DNA from: Rubrivivax rivuli | GTDB lineage: Bacteria; Pseudomonadota; Gammaproteobacteria; Burkholderiales; Burkholderiaceae_C | Length of the DNA stretch: 64,000 nucleotides | Direction: 5' to 3' | Assembly: GCF_004016505.1 (NCBI RefSeq) | Contig: NZ_SACR01000003.1 | Coordinates: 186,001-250,000, forward strand | Shown here: one piece after another, positions 20,344-29,574 of the stretch | Layout of the letters: each line of letters opens with the position of its first letter | Numbering within the stretch: position 1 is the first letter of the stretch | The notes under the pieces: generated by a model | Databases searched by the model: none | Seen by the model: only the letters and a program-made list of their open reading frames with translations | What the model was told of the DNA's origin: nothing | Program-made: the position numbers and the translations under genes

Positions 20344-21482
20344 GGCGCCCAGGGCCGCGCCAGCGGTTCGCCGACGAAGAGGCCTTCGCCGGGCCACTGC
20401 ACCGATTTCCAGTAGGCCTCGATCAAGGTGTCGCCCTGCGCGTAGCGGTTCACCAGCACGCTGGCGCGCGGGAACTTCTGCTCGTAGGCGCAGGGCTCCA
20501 CCACGGTGCCGTAGCTGGCGGTGGCGCCCGCGCGCAGCCACTCGGTGACGGGCATCTGGCCGTTGCCATCGGGCAGAAAGCCGCCGAAGCTGGTGAGGTG
20601 ATCGGCCGCGGCGCCGGGCAGCCAGGTGTTGCTGACGGCGTTGTTCACGCGCACGGTGCCGGTCAGGTAGAACAACAGGTTGCTGCGGCCGGTGACGTCG
20701 TTGCTGCCTGTGCCGGCGGCGTTGTCCACCAGCTGGAACTGCAGCCCGCTGACGCTGCTGGCCGCCGTGTTCACGAAGTCGTTCCAGCGCACGCTGCGCG
20801 CCGCGTCGTCGGTGCGCACGAGGAAGGCGTTGGCGCTGGCCCCGGCGCTGCGCATGCTGCGGTCGGCGGCGACACCGCGGTTGATGAGCACCTGGGCCTC
20901 GGCCAGCGTGGCGGCGCCCAGCATCATCGAGGGGCGGATGCGCAGCGCCGTCCAAGGCTGTGCACTGCCGCTGTTGTAGTAGGCGGTCGAGGCGGTGGCG
21001 GTGCAGCCGCCGCAGTAGCGGGTGTCGTAGCCCAGCGCCATCGCCGCGGTCAGGCCCATGGTGCAGGCGCCGGCCACGCGCGAAGGCGTGGTCCAGGTCA
21101 GCAGCGTGGCCTGCACGCCGGCCGGCAGCCGCGCGTCGAGCGCGGTCTTCATTGCGTTGAAGTCGGTGCTGCTCATCACATCGGCCCGCGTGGGCAGGGT
21201 GACGGCCAGCACGTTGGCCTCGGGGATGCCGCGCGCCTGCTGGTAAGCGCGGGCGATGGATTCGCTGGTGGCATCGCCGGCCGCGTAGAGCACCGCGAGA
21301 TCGGCGGGGCGCAAGGCGGTGGGGGCCGGCTCCGAAGGGCTTGCCGTGCCGCTGTTGCCGCCCCCGCCGCCGCAGGCTGCAAGCAGCAGGGCGGCCCCCA
21401 CACCCAGCGACACCTGGGCGAGGCGGCGGCGTGTCGGGGCCAGGCGGGGCAGGGGGGCGGGGGGCTGTGCGTGAACGGTCAT
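20340..21482 (-). CDS. TIGR03790 family lipoprotein
   Basis: A 380-residue protein. Residues 18-39 form a lipoprotein signal with lipobox LAAC, followed by a run of five glycines, so it is probably anchored by a lipid at Cys37. The mature part fits the TIGR03790 family as I recall it: LRPADLAVLYAAGDATS, YQQARGIPEANVL, FNAMKTALDARLP and LLTWTTPSRV. The function is unknown. Paired cysteines (YCGGCTA) are visible. It lies in the psd/glycosyltransferase unit and overlaps the downstream transporter by 4 bp. Confidence 0.75.
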   Translation of the reverse strand: MTVHAQPPAPLPRLAPTRRRLAQVSLGVGAALLLAACGGGGGNSGTASPSEPAPTALRPADLAVLYAAGDATSESIARAYQQARGIPEANVLAVTLPTRADVMSSTDFNAMKTALDARLPAGVQATLLTWTTPSRVAGACTMGLTAAMALGYDTRYCGGCTATASTAYYNSGSAQPWTALRIRPSMMLGAATLAEAQVLINRGVAADRSMRSAGASANAFLVRTDDAARSVRWNDFVNTAASSVSGLQFQLVDNAAGTGSNDVTGRSNLLFYLTGTVRVNNAVSNTWLPGAAADHLTSFGGFLPDGNGQMPVTEWLRAGATASYGTVVEPCAYEQKFPRASVLVNRYAQGDTLIEAYWKSVQWPGEGLFVGEPLARPWAP

Positions 21483-21583
21483 GCCGGTGTGAACGCCGGG
21501 CCGCCGAAAGGTTCAAGTCGGCGCTGCGGCGCCCAGGGGCGCAGTGGCCTGCAATGTAGCGCCTGCGCCTGCGGGCGCCGCGC

Positions 21584-22426
21584 TCAGGCCAGCACGGCCG
21601 GTGTCGCCAGCGCTGGCCGTGCCTGGCGCTGGGCCAGGTGCTGCGCCCAGTCGAGGATCTCCAGCCGCCCGTCGGCGTGTTCCACCAGCGCGGTGAGGCT
21701 CTCGACCCAGTCGCCGTCGTTGCAGTACAGGATGCCGCCGATGTCTCGCATCTCGGCGTGGTGGATGTGCCCGCACACCACGCCGTGCACCCCGCGTTCA
21801 CGCGCCTCGCGCGCCACGGCGGCTTCAAAGTCGCCCACGTAGCTGACCGCGCGCTTGACCTTGAGCTTGAGGTACTTCGAGAGGCTCCAGTACGGCAGCC
21901 CCAGGCGCGCCCGCAGCGAGTTGAAGTGCCGGTTGATGCGCAGCGTGAGCTCGTAGGCCCAGTCGCCCACGTAGGCCAGCCACTTGGCGCACTGGATCAC
22001 GCCGTCGAAGAGGTCGCCGTGCGTCACCCAGAGCTGGCGCCCGTCGGCGGTGGTGTGGATGTGTTCCTCCACCACGTCGATGCCGCCGAAGTTGTGGCCG
22101 AGGTAGCGGCGCGCGAACTCGTCGTGGTTGCCGGGCACGAAGATCACGCGCGTGCCCTTGCGCGCCTTGCGCAGCAGCTTCTGCACCACGTCGTTGTGGG
22201 CCTGCGGCCAGTACCAGTGCCGGCGCAGCTGCCAGCCATCGATGATGTCGCCCACGAGAAAGAGCGTTTCGCACTCCACGTGGCGCAGGAAGGCCAGCAG
22301 GGCCGCGGCCTGGCAGCCGGGGGTGCCCAGGTGCAGGTCGGAGATCCACACCGTGCGCAGGCGCAGCGTGCCCTCGGGCACGTTGTCCTCGTCGGTGGGC
22401 AGCAGGGGCAGGGCGTCTCGGCGCAT
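21584..22426 (-). CDS. Metallophosphoesterase, UDP-2,3-diacylglucosamine diphosphatase-like
   Basis: A 280-residue calcineurin-type phosphoesterase. All metal motifs are present: SDLHLGTPG, GDIIDGW, PGNHDEF, THGDLFD and CGHIHHAE. This is the LpxH-related branch often found beside glycolipid genes and annotated as UDP-2,3-diacylglucosamine diphosphatase. The segment RINRHFNSLRARLG and the tyrosine-rich KYLKLKVKRAVSYVGDFE are typical of it. Whether it acts on lipid A precursor or another phospho-lipid is not known. It follows a glycosyltransferase gene by 9 bp. Confidence 0.8.
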   Translation of the reverse strand: MRRDALPLLPTDEDNVPEGTLRLRTVWISDLHLGTPGCQAAALLAFLRHVECETLFLVGDIIDGWQLRRHWYWPQAHNDVVQKLLRKARKGTRVIFVPGNHDEFARRYLGHNFGGIDVVEEHIHTTADGRQLWVTHGDLFDGVIQCAKWLAYVGDWAYELTLRINRHFNSLRARLGLPYWSLSKYLKLKVKRAVSYVGDFEAAVAREARERGVHGVVCGHIHHAEMRDIGGILYCNDGDWVESLTALVEHADGRLEILDWAQHLAQRQARPALATPAVLA

Positions 22427-22435
22427 GGGGCCTCC

Positions 22436-23626
22436 TCAGGCCGTCGACGCCAGCGGCGCCGGGGTTTGCGGGGCCGCCTCGCGCACGATGCGGGCCAGGA
22501 TCTGCGGCAGCTCGAAGACCGCGCGGTTGTGCATCGCGCGCACCCGCGCCTGGTAGGCCGGCAGGGCGGCGCAGAGTTCGGCCACGCCGGTGGCCACCTC
22601 GCGAAAACTCCGCTGCACCACGCCCACGCCGTGGGCCTGCACCCACTCGGTGTTCCAGCGTTCCTGGGGCATGGTCCAGGCGTTGCGCGTCACCAGCACC
22701 GGCAGGCCCATCTGCACGGCCTCGCTCAGGCTGCCGGGTCCGGGCTTGCCGATGAAGAAGTCGGCACAGCGCATCCAGCCGGCCACGTCGGCCGTGTGGC
22801 CGACGACGCAACGCGGGGCCAGCGAGGGCAGCGCGCGCAGCTCGTCGGCCAGCTTGGTGTTGTGCCCGCACAGCAGGATCAGCGGCGTGCGCGGCAGGTC
22901 CTGCGCGATCTGCCGCATCACGCGCGAACCCGCACCGCCGAACATCACCAGGCCCGTGGGTGTGTGCGCGTCCAGCCCCAAAGCCGCGCGCGCCTGTTCA
23001 CGCGGCACGGCCGGCGGTGCATAGAAAGCGGGCCGCAGGATCATGCCGCTGGCGCGGTGCACACGCCGCGGTGCGAAGCCGGCGGCCAGCGCCTGCTGCA
23101 CCGCGCGCTCGGTGCCGCACACCAGGTGCTGCTGCGTGCCGGGCTCCATCCAGAAGGCCGGCGGATGGTCGGCCATGTCGGTGAGCACGGTGACGAAGGG
23201 CACGCCGGGGCAGGCCAGGGCCAGCGCGTCGTGCATGGCGCGGTTGAAGTTGGGGATGAGGCTGACCACCAGATCGGGTGGCGCCGCCGCCCAGTGGCGC
23301 GCCAGGCGCTGCACCAGGCTGCTGTGCCCCAGGCGGATCAGGGCCTGCAGCAGCTTGAGTTCCTGCGCCAGGCCGAGCGTGAAGCCGCTGGCCAGGCGCT
23401 TGTTGTAGAGGTCTTCGGGCTCCAGGCCCGTGAGGCGCTGGAAGAGGCCCTGCGGGTCCAGCACCTCGGTCAGGTGCAGCAGGCGCGGCTGCCAGGGCGA
23501 GCCGCCCTCGCCCGGGCTGTCGCCCATCGTGGGCTGCACCGCCTGCTGCATCACTTGCTGCAGCGCCTGCGCCGCGGCGCGGTGGCCGCCGCCGGCCTTG
23601 AACCAGACGAGGTCCACGCGTGTCAT
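22436..23626 (-). CDS. Glycosyltransferase, monogalactosyldiacylglycerol-synthase-like (GT28 type)
   Basis: A 396-residue GT-B glycosyltransferase. The N-terminal WFKAGGGHRAAAQAL matches the GxGGH-type acceptor loop of MGDG synthases and MurG. The C-terminal donor-binding part has MFGGAGSRVMRQIA and DFFIGKPGPGSLSEAVQMGLPVL cut by the family Gly-Pro pattern. It probably transfers a sugar to diacylglycerol, at the inner membrane. The start is the ATG that overlaps the psd stop by 4 bp. Neighbours support a role in membrane lipids. Confidence 0.8.
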   Translation of the reverse strand: MTRVDLVWFKAGGGHRAAAQALQQVMQQAVQPTMGDSPGEGGSPWQPRLLHLTEVLDPQGLFQRLTGLEPEDLYNKRLASGFTLGLAQELKLLQALIRLGHSSLVQRLARHWAAAPPDLVVSLIPNFNRAMHDALALACPGVPFVTVLTDMADHPPAFWMEPGTQQHLVCGTERAVQQALAAGFAPRRVHRASGMILRPAFYAPPAVPREQARAALGLDAHTPTGLVMFGGAGSRVMRQIAQDLPRTPLILLCGHNTKLADELRALPSLAPRCVVGHTADVAGWMRCADFFIGKPGPGSLSEAVQMGLPVLVTRNAWTMPQERWNTEWVQAHGVGVVQRSFREVATGVAELCAALPAYQARVRAMHNRAVFELPQILARIVREAAPQTPAPLASTA

Positions 23627-24537
23627 GGCCGGCTCTCCGGCAGCCGCATCAGGGCCTGCCCCATGCGCACCGTCTGGCCGTGCTGCACACCGGGCGCGAG
23701 TGTCGCGCCCGGCGGCGCAAAGACGATGATGGTCGAGCCGTGTTCGAACCAGCCCAGCTCTTCGCCCTTGGCCACCGCGTGGTCGCAGGGCATCTCGTTG
23801 GGGCCGGGCCAGCGCAGGTGCAGCCGCACGTTGAGGAAATGCAGCCGGATGCTCGCCACCAGAATGGCGGCCACCGGCACCAGCGCGAAACGCTGGCCCT
23901 GCGGGCCGTCGAAGTCGATGCAGGCGCGCTCGTTGCGGCAGAAAAGTTCGCGCACACGCTTCAGCGCGATGGGGTTGACGTTCCAGGTGTCGCCGCTGAT
24001 GTACGAAACATGCCGCACGCGGCCCGCGCAGGGCGCGTGGAAGCGGTGGTACATGCTGGAGGTGAGCCGCAGCGTGAGGTAGCTGCCGCCTTCGAAACGC
24101 TGCGCACGCTCGGCGCTGCCGAAGAGATCGGCCACACGGTAGGGCATGCCCTTGGCTTGCAGCACGCTGCCGGCCTGCACCGTGCCGAAGGCACCGACGA
24201 TGCCGTCGCTGGGGCTGCAGAACACCTGCGGGTCGGGGTCGATGCGGCGCGCGCCGGGTTTCAGCTCGCGGGTGAAGCAGTCGTGCAGGCTGGCGAACTC
24301 GGCGTGCTTCGCGTCGCTCAGGTCGAGATCGGTGAACAGCCGCCACACCGCGATGGACGCGCGGCACACCCAGGGGTGGCGGATCTGGCTGAACCAGCCC
24401 ATGAAGCGTGTGAGCGCGATGCGCGGCACGCGGTTGGTGAGCAGGAAGTTCAGGTCTTCCTGCAGCAGCAGGCGCTCTCTCAAGCCGGCAAGCCAGCCGA
24501 CACGTTTCGGAGCCTGGGGGAGGGGGGCCGTGGGCAT
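23623..24537 (-). CDS. Phosphatidylserine decarboxylase-type protein
   Basis: About 304 residues. The self-cleavage site that makes the pyruvoyl cofactor is visible as HGSTIIVF near residue 270. The core shows SPSDGIVGAFG (Asp of the charge relay), LTSSMYHRFHAPCAG and RNERACID. It converts phosphatidylserine to phosphatidylethanolamine in the inner membrane. GST rather than LGST fits the family. I start at MPTAPLPQAP (ATG at 24537); the longer reading adds a basic, non-conserved tail. It is the first gene of the minus-strand lipid unit and is divergent from the aminotransferase. Confidence 0.88.
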   Translation of the reverse strand: MPTAPLPQAPKRVGWLAGLRERLLLQEDLNFLLTNRVPRIALTRFMGWFSQIRHPWVCRASIAVWRLFTDLDLSDAKHAEFASLHDCFTRELKPGARRIDPDPQVFCSPSDGIVGAFGTVQAGSVLQAKGMPYRVADLFGSAERAQRFEGGSYLTLRLTSSMYHRFHAPCAGRVRHVSYISGDTWNVNPIALKRVRELFCRNERACIDFDGPQGQRFALVPVAAILVASIRLHFLNVRLHLRWPGPNEMPCDHAVAKGEELGWFEHGSTIIVFAPPGATLAPGVQHGQTVRMGQALMRLPESRP

Positions 24538-24695
24538 GGACCCGCATCGTGGTGGCCGGGCATGACGCCGGCGTGACCCTTCGCGGTCAGGGCGGTGACG
24601 CATGCCCTTGCGCGACCGTGGCGCCACGCCGCCTTCATCAGCCTGTCAACACGCGCCTCTACAAGCCGGGTTTTCATTCCGCATGGAAGGCCCGC

Positions 24696-26345
24696 ATGAA
24701 CGAACCCCTGGTCCTGGGCGCGCTGGCGCTTGCCAGCGCCGCGGTGCTGCTGCCGATGGCGCGGCAGCGGCTCGAGCTTTCGATGGCCAAGCACCGCTCG
24801 CTCACCGGCCATGCGCGCATGGCCAAACGCGTGGCGCGGTTGCTGCCGGGTTATGCCTACGACGAGGCGCGCTTCTTCAGCAGCGACGGCGCACCTGCCG
24901 AGGTGCAGGCGCAGCGCCGCAGCGGCTTCATGCAACTGGCGCACACGTTGCGCACGCGCCACCCCAAGAGCCTGGCCCTCACGCGGCAGGCGCGAGAAGG
25001 CCTGTCGGACCTGCAGTTCACCGGCGCTTACCGCGTGCCCTACCAGTACGGCCCCTACCTGCGCGAGCACATCGCCGTGGGCGCCTTCGTGCAGCGCACC
25101 GATGGCGTGACCGTGACCGATCTCGACGAGCAGGTCTTCCTGGACCTCACCGGCAGCTACGGCGTCAACGTCTTCGGGCACGACTTCTACAAGGCCTGCA
25201 TCGAAGAAGGCAGCGCCCGCGCGCAGGCGCTTGGCCCCATCCTCGGCAGCTACCACGCGGCCGTCGCCTGGAACGTGGAGCAACTGCGCCGCATCTCCGG
25301 CCTGGACGAGGTGAGCTTCCACATGAGCGGCACCGAGGCCGTGATGCAGGCCGTGCGCCTGGCGCGTTACCACACCAAGCGGCCCTACCTCGTGCGCTTC
25401 AGCGGGGCCTACCACGGCTGGTGGGAAGACGTTCAGCCCGGCCCCGGCAACCCGCTGCCCCCGGGCAAGACCTACACGCTCAAGGAGATGGACGCCGACA
25501 CGCTGCGCGTGCTGCGCAAGCGCAAGGACATCGCCTGCGTGCTGGTGAACCCGCTGCAAGCCCTGCACCCGAACAAGGCCGCGCCGGCCGACAACACGCT
25601 GCTGGACGGCAGCCGCCGCGCGCACTTCGACCGCGCCGCCTACACCGCCTGGCTGCAGCAGTTGCGCCAGGTGTGCACCGAGCGCGGCATCGTGCTGATC
25701 TTCGACGAAGTCTTCATGGGCTTCCGCCTGGCCCCCGGCGGCGCGCAGGAGTACTTCGGCGTGAAGGCCGACATGGTGACCTACGGCAAGACGCTCGGCG
25801 GCGGCCTGCCGGTGGGCGTGGTCTGCGGCCGGGCGGCGCTGATGAAGCGCTACCGCGAAGAGCGGCCGGCCGACATCTGCTTCGCGCGCGGCACCTTCAA
25901 TTCGCACCCCTACGTGATGACCGCGATGCAGGTGTTCCTGGAGCGCCTGCACAGCGAGCCGGTGCGCGCGATGTACCGTGAGGCCGACGCCACCTGGAAC
26001 GCGCGCGCCGCGCAGCTGAACCAGCGGCTGCAGGCCGCGGGGCTGCCGGTGCAGGTGGCCAACCTCGGCAGCGTGTGGACGGTGTTCTACACGCAGCCCG
26101 GCCGCTACCACTGGATGCTGCAGTTCTACCTGCGCGCCCAGGGCCTGCTGCTCAGCTGGGTGGGCACGGGGCGCATGGTCTTCAGCCTGAACTATGGCGA
26201 GGCCGAGTTCGAGGCCGTGTGCCAGCGCTTCATCGCCGCGGCGAAGGCCATGCAGGCCGATGGCTGGTGGTGGCACGCACCTTCGCTGACGCACACCGCC
26301 ATCCGCCGCGGGCTGCTGCGCGAGATGCTGCGCGCCAGGGTCTGA
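24696..26345 (+). CDS. Class III aminotransferase, glutamate-1-semialdehyde aminomutase-like
   Basis: A 549-residue PLP enzyme with an extra N-terminal region: a hydrophobic stretch (VLGALALASAAVLLPMA) that could be a membrane anchor, then about 100 residues before the fold. The PLP core shows HMSGTEAVMQAVRLAR, FSGAYHGWWED, LIFDEVFMGFR and the Schiff-base lysine in TYGKTLGGGLPVG. It resembles HemL and related aminotransferases but lies in a lipid gene cluster and has a membrane-like anchor, so it may act on a lipid or amino-ketone rather than in haem synthesis. The substrate is unknown. Confidence 0.78.
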   Translation: MNEPLVLGALALASAAVLLPMARQRLELSMAKHRSLTGHARMAKRVARLLPGYAYDEARFFSSDGAPAEVQAQRRSGFMQLAHTLRTRHPKSLALTRQAREGLSDLQFTGAYRVPYQYGPYLREHIAVGAFVQRTDGVTVTDLDEQVFLDLTGSYGVNVFGHDFYKACIEEGSARAQALGPILGSYHAAVAWNVEQLRRISGLDEVSFHMSGTEAVMQAVRLARYHTKRPYLVRFSGAYHGWWEDVQPGPGNPLPPGKTYTLKEMDADTLRVLRKRKDIACVLVNPLQALHPNKAAPADNTLLDGSRRAHFDRAAYTAWLQQLRQVCTERGIVLIFDEVFMGFRLAPGGAQEYFGVKADMVTYGKTLGGGLPVGVVCGRAALMKRYREERPADICFARGTFNSHPYVMTAMQVFLERLHSEPVRAMYREADATWNARAAQLNQRLQAAGLPVQVANLGSVWTVFYTQPGRYHWMLQFYLRAQGLLLSWVGTGRMVFSLNYGEAEFEAVCQRFIAAAKAMQADGWWWHAPSLTHTAIRRGLLREMLRARV

Positions 26346-26376
26346 GCGGCAGCGCGTTCGGCCGCGCTGCAAACAA

Positions 26377-26402
26377 AACGGCCCCGCAGTGCGGGGCCGT
26401 TT
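26377..26402. terminator. Bidirectional terminator between convergent genes
   Basis: AACGGCCCCGC (26377-26387) and GCGGGGCCGTT (26391-26401) form an 11-bp perfect stem with an AGT loop. A short T run follows on the plus strand (TTT) and a longer A-rich tract lies on the other side (T-rich on the minus strand). It sits in the 75-bp gap between convergent stops. Confidence 0.85.
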
Positions 26403-26420
26403 CGCCGTTGCGGCGTTGTT

Positions 26421-27041
26421 TCAGTGGCCGCGCGGGCCGCGCTGCGCATGCAGCATCGGGTCGATGAGCTCGCCGCGCAGCAGGGCCAGCGGCGCGCGCC
26501 AGTAGAGCATCACGTCGTGGAAGGGGTCGGTGAGGATCTTGGTCGCCCACACCAAGCCGGTGCGCAGGTCTTGCAGGAAGAAGAGGTGCACGGTGCGGAA
26601 CACCAGCCCCGCCACGCCCAGCGCCAGCCAGGCCATGCCCACGTCGTGCAACCAGCCGCGCAGGCCCTGGGCGGGTTCGATCAAGCCGCCCAGCGATGGC
26701 GCAAACCACAGCACCAGCGGCACCGCGGCCCACAGCGCCATCAGCACGACCTTGCGGCGCAGGTTGTAGCCGACCTTGATGTCTTCCTTGTGCTCGTGCG
26801 TGGCACGGTTGACGTGGTCGTAGCCCTTGGGCTCGAAGAAGAAGTGGCCGGCCTGCCGCGTGGTCATGCTCACGCACCAGGCCAGCAGCGCGGCGCTGGC
26901 GGGGTCGACGAAGAGCAGGCCGTAGGCGACGATGAAGCTCAGCGCGCTGACCAGGTGCAGGCTCTGGTTGATGCGGCTGTGGTGGTAGTAGCGGTGGTCG
27001 TCCCAGCGCTGGGTGGCGAGTTCGTCGAGAAAGCTGCGCAT
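26421..27041 (-). CDS. Membrane protein resembling Mpo1/DUF962
   Basis: A 206-residue protein with about four hydrophobic spans (for example VSALSFIVAYGLLFV and VVLMALWAAVPLVLWF). Near the N-terminus YHHSRINQSLHLV fits the H-x-x-x-N-x-x-x-H pattern of Mpo1, an iron-dependent dioxygenase that shortens 2-hydroxy fatty acids. RQAGHFFFEPKGYDHVN resembles the second His block. The match is by eye and partial, so the function is tentative. The start ATG at 27041 follows a purine-rich site. It is divergent from the GT4 gene and convergent with the aminotransferase. Confidence 0.5.
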   Translation of the reverse strand: MRSFLDELATQRWDDHRYYHHSRINQSLHLVSALSFIVAYGLLFVDPASAALLAWCVSMTTRQAGHFFFEPKGYDHVNRATHEHKEDIKVGYNLRRKVVLMALWAAVPLVLWFAPSLGGLIEPAQGLRGWLHDVGMAWLALGVAGLVFRTVHLFFLQDLRTGLVWATKILTDPFHDVMLYWRAPLALLRGELIDPMLHAQRGPRGH

Positions 27042-27198
27042 GCAAGGCTCCTGGCAAGGATGAAGGCAGCCGCATGCTGGCCACCGGCCATGAAGTCGGC
27101 ATGACCCGACCGTGTCGACGCGATGACAGTGCAAGCCGGTGCGGCTGTCACACCGCTGTTGCCAAGTGCGCGCAGCATCGCTCGCGTTTTCACCCCCG

Positions 27199-28428
27199 AT
27201 GGAGCACTGCGCCTTGCACAACGCCCCCAGCCCCGCGCGTGCGCGCCTGCACATCGCCCTGGTGACCGAAACCTATCCGCCCGAGGTCAACGGCGTGGCG
27301 GCCAGCTTTGCGCGTGTGGTGCAGGGCCTGCGCGAGGCGGGGCACGGGCTGCATCTCACCCGCCCCCGCCAGGGCCCGCAAGACCGCCCCTTGCAGGAAG
27401 CCGGCTACCAAGAGACGCTGGTGCCCGGTCTCGGCCTGCCGCGCTACCCCGGCTTGCGCATGGGCCTGCCGGCGGCCGGCCTGCTGCGCCGGCTGTGGCA
27501 AGGGCAGCGGCCTGATGTGGTGCACATCGTCACCGAGGGGCCGCTGGGCTGGTCGGCGCTGCGGGCGGCACGCCAGCTGGGGCTGCCGGTGGTGAGCGAG
27601 TTCCGCACCAACTTCCACGCCTACAGCCACCACTATGGCGTGGGCTGGCTCAGCGGGCCGGTGATGGCCTACTTGCGTCACTTCCACAACCGCACGGCCA
27701 CCACCATGGTGCCCACCGACGCGCTGCGCAGCGAGCTTGCCGAGGCCGGATTCGAGCGCGTGCAGGTGGTGGCCCGGGGCGTGGACACGCAGCGCTTCAC
27801 GCCGCAGCTTCGCTGCGACCGGCTGCGTGCGCAGTGGGGCGCCACGCCGCAAACGCTGGTGGCCCTGTGCGTGGGGCGCCTGGCCGCGGAGAAGAACCTC
27901 GGCCTCTTGCTGGAGGCCGCCGAAGCGATGCGCGAGCACGAACCCCGGCTGCGCCTGGTGCTGGTGGGCGACGGCCCCGAGCGCGAGCGCCTGCAGTTGC
28001 AAAGCCCCGAGGCCGTCTTCAGCGGCATCCGCCGCGGCGAAGACCTCGCTCGGCATTACGCCTCGGCCGATGTCTTCCTCTTTCCCAGCCTGACCGAGAC
28101 CTTCGGCAACGTGGTGCCCGAGGCCATGGCCAGCGGCCTGCCGGTGGTGGCCTTCGACCACGCGGCCGCGGGCCAGCTGCTGCGCCACGGTGACAACGGC
28201 CTGCTCGCGCGGCCGGGCGAGGCCAGCGAGTTCTGCCGCGTGGCCCGCCGCGCCGCGGCCGACCGCAGCCAGCTGCGCGCTTTGGGCCAACGTGCACGCG
28301 ACACCGCACTGACGCTGGACTGGGCCCGCATCGTCGAGGCCGTGGAAGGCAGCTACCACGAGGCGCGCGCGGCAGCCATGCCGATGGGTGCCGCCCGCTG
28401 GCGCAAGGGCGTGCTGCCCACGGCCTGA
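27199..28428 (+). CDS. Glycosyltransferase family 4 (MgtA-like)
   Basis: A 409-residue GT-B enzyme. The N-domain has HIALVTETYPPEVNGVAAS and PDVVHIVTEGPLGWSALRAA. The C-domain has VGRLAAEKNLGLLLEA and the donor-binding motif SLTETFGNVVPEAMASGLPVV (E-x7-E). It resembles enzymes that add glucose, mannose or glucuronate to diacylglycerol. In this cluster, next to phosphatidylserine decarboxylase and another lipid glycosyltransferase, a glycolipid role is likely but the donor sugar cannot be read. The start ATG at 27199 follows CCCCCG without a strong ribosome site. Confidence 0.82.
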   Translation: MEHCALHNAPSPARARLHIALVTETYPPEVNGVAASFARVVQGLREAGHGLHLTRPRQGPQDRPLQEAGYQETLVPGLGLPRYPGLRMGLPAAGLLRRLWQGQRPDVVHIVTEGPLGWSALRAARQLGLPVVSEFRTNFHAYSHHYGVGWLSGPVMAYLRHFHNRTATTMVPTDALRSELAEAGFERVQVVARGVDTQRFTPQLRCDRLRAQWGATPQTLVALCVGRLAAEKNLGLLLEAAEAMREHEPRLRLVLVGDGPERERLQLQSPEAVFSGIRRGEDLARHYASADVFLFPSLTETFGNVVPEAMASGLPVVAFDHAAAGQLLRHGDNGLLARPGEASEFCRVARRAAADRSQLRALGQRARDTALTLDWARIVEAVEGSYHEARAAAMPMGAARWRKGVLPTA

Positions 28429-28450
28429 AGCCGCGAGCCGCTCGCGCGCC

Positions 28451-29554
28451 TCAACCCAGCAGCAGCCCGGCCTTCACCAGCGCCGCGCGACGCCGGCGCC
28501 AGGTGGCCGGGGGCAGGGCGCTTGCGGCTGCGAAGGCGTCGTCGCCGGCATGTGCCCGTTGCTGCAGTTGCAGCAGCAGCACCTGCAAGCCGGTACTGCG
28601 CGCGGTGGCGCCCAGGGCGTCGGGGTGGTGGCGGTGCGCACGCGCCAAGCCTTGCAGGGCGCGGGCTTGCGCCTGCCAGCCTGCGACCTCGGGCGATCGA
28701 TCGTCCTGCAGGCAGCGCAGCAACGCGCCCAGGCGCGAGAGGTCTGCGCCCAGGGCCGCGGCCACGGCGTCGAAGCCGGGCACGGTCGGCGCACCCGCGG
28801 TGGCCGGTGCCCTGCCGGCCAGTTCGCTGCTGTGGGCCAGCAGCGGCGTCAGCACGGCCTGGAGGCAGGCGCGCAGCACCGCCGCGGGGGGCGCAGCCGC
28901 GGCCGCCTGCGCCGGGCGGTGCGGGGCCGCGCGCAGCCCGGTCTGGCCCAGGTGCAGGCGCAGCCCGCGTTCGGCCTTGGTGAGCGTGCTCTGCCACAGG
29001 CCCCCGTGCCGCACGCAGGCGATGGCCAGTTCGAACAAGCCGGCCAGCGGGCCGCCCTTGTGTTCCAGCTCCAGCTCCTGCAGCGCGTCTTGCCGGCCGG
29101 CGGCGTGGGCGTGGCCGGTGTCGAGCGCGGCTTCGATCTGCGTGCCCTCGGCGTCTTGCAGCTGCAACTGCAGGCGCAGCACCTCGGTGGCGTGCAACTC
29201 GGTCAGCGCAGGGTCGGCGGCGTCGGCCAGCGCCGCAGCCAGGCCCGCGGCGGCCGGGCTGCCAGCGTGGCGGGCCGGGTCCAGCGCCGGGCGTTCACTG
29301 GGGCGGCCGGGCACACGCACTTCGTGCTCGAGGCGGTGCACGGCGCCGGCCCCGGCGGCCTTGAGCGTCTGCACCCAGTGCCGCCCTTCCAGCCGCAGGC
29401 GCAGCGCGGCGCGGTGGCGGGCCAGGGCCATGTCGGCGGTGTCGAAGTAGTGCGCGCGCATGCGCACTGCCAACGCGCCGCGGCCCAGCAGGTCTTGCCG
29501 CAACGAGTCCAGGCAGGCCGCCGGCACGATGAACTTGAGTTCGAGTTCGGTCAT
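28451..29554 (-). CDS. CYTH domain protein, inorganic triphosphatase-like
   Basis: A 367-residue protein starting MTELELKFIV, the E-x-E-x-K signature of the CYTH triphosphate tunnel fold. RAHYFDTADMALARHRAALRLRLEG continues the fold, and ELELEHKGG and TKAERGLRL provide later acidic and basic strands. The C-terminal half (from about 220) is helical and Ala/Leu-rich with scattered histidines, in the place where ygiF-type proteins have a CHAD domain. It hydrolyses inorganic triphosphate or binds polyphosphate in known relatives. It stands alone, convergent with the GT4 gene. Confidence 0.82.
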   Translation of the reverse strand: MTELELKFIVPAACLDSLRQDLLGRGALAVRMRAHYFDTADMALARHRAALRLRLEGRHWVQTLKAAGAGAVHRLEHEVRVPGRPSERPALDPARHAGSPAAAGLAAALADAADPALTELHATEVLRLQLQLQDAEGTQIEAALDTGHAHAAGRQDALQELELEHKGGPLAGLFELAIACVRHGGLWQSTLTKAERGLRLHLGQTGLRAAPHRPAQAAAAAPPAAVLRACLQAVLTPLLAHSSELAGRAPATAGAPTVPGFDAVAAALGADLSRLGALLRCLQDDRSPEVAGWQAQARALQGLARAHRHHPDALGATARSTGLQVLLLQLQQRAHAGDDAFAAASALPPATWRRRRAALVKAGLLLG

Positions 29555-29574
29555 GCGCCGATGATGCCGCGGCT

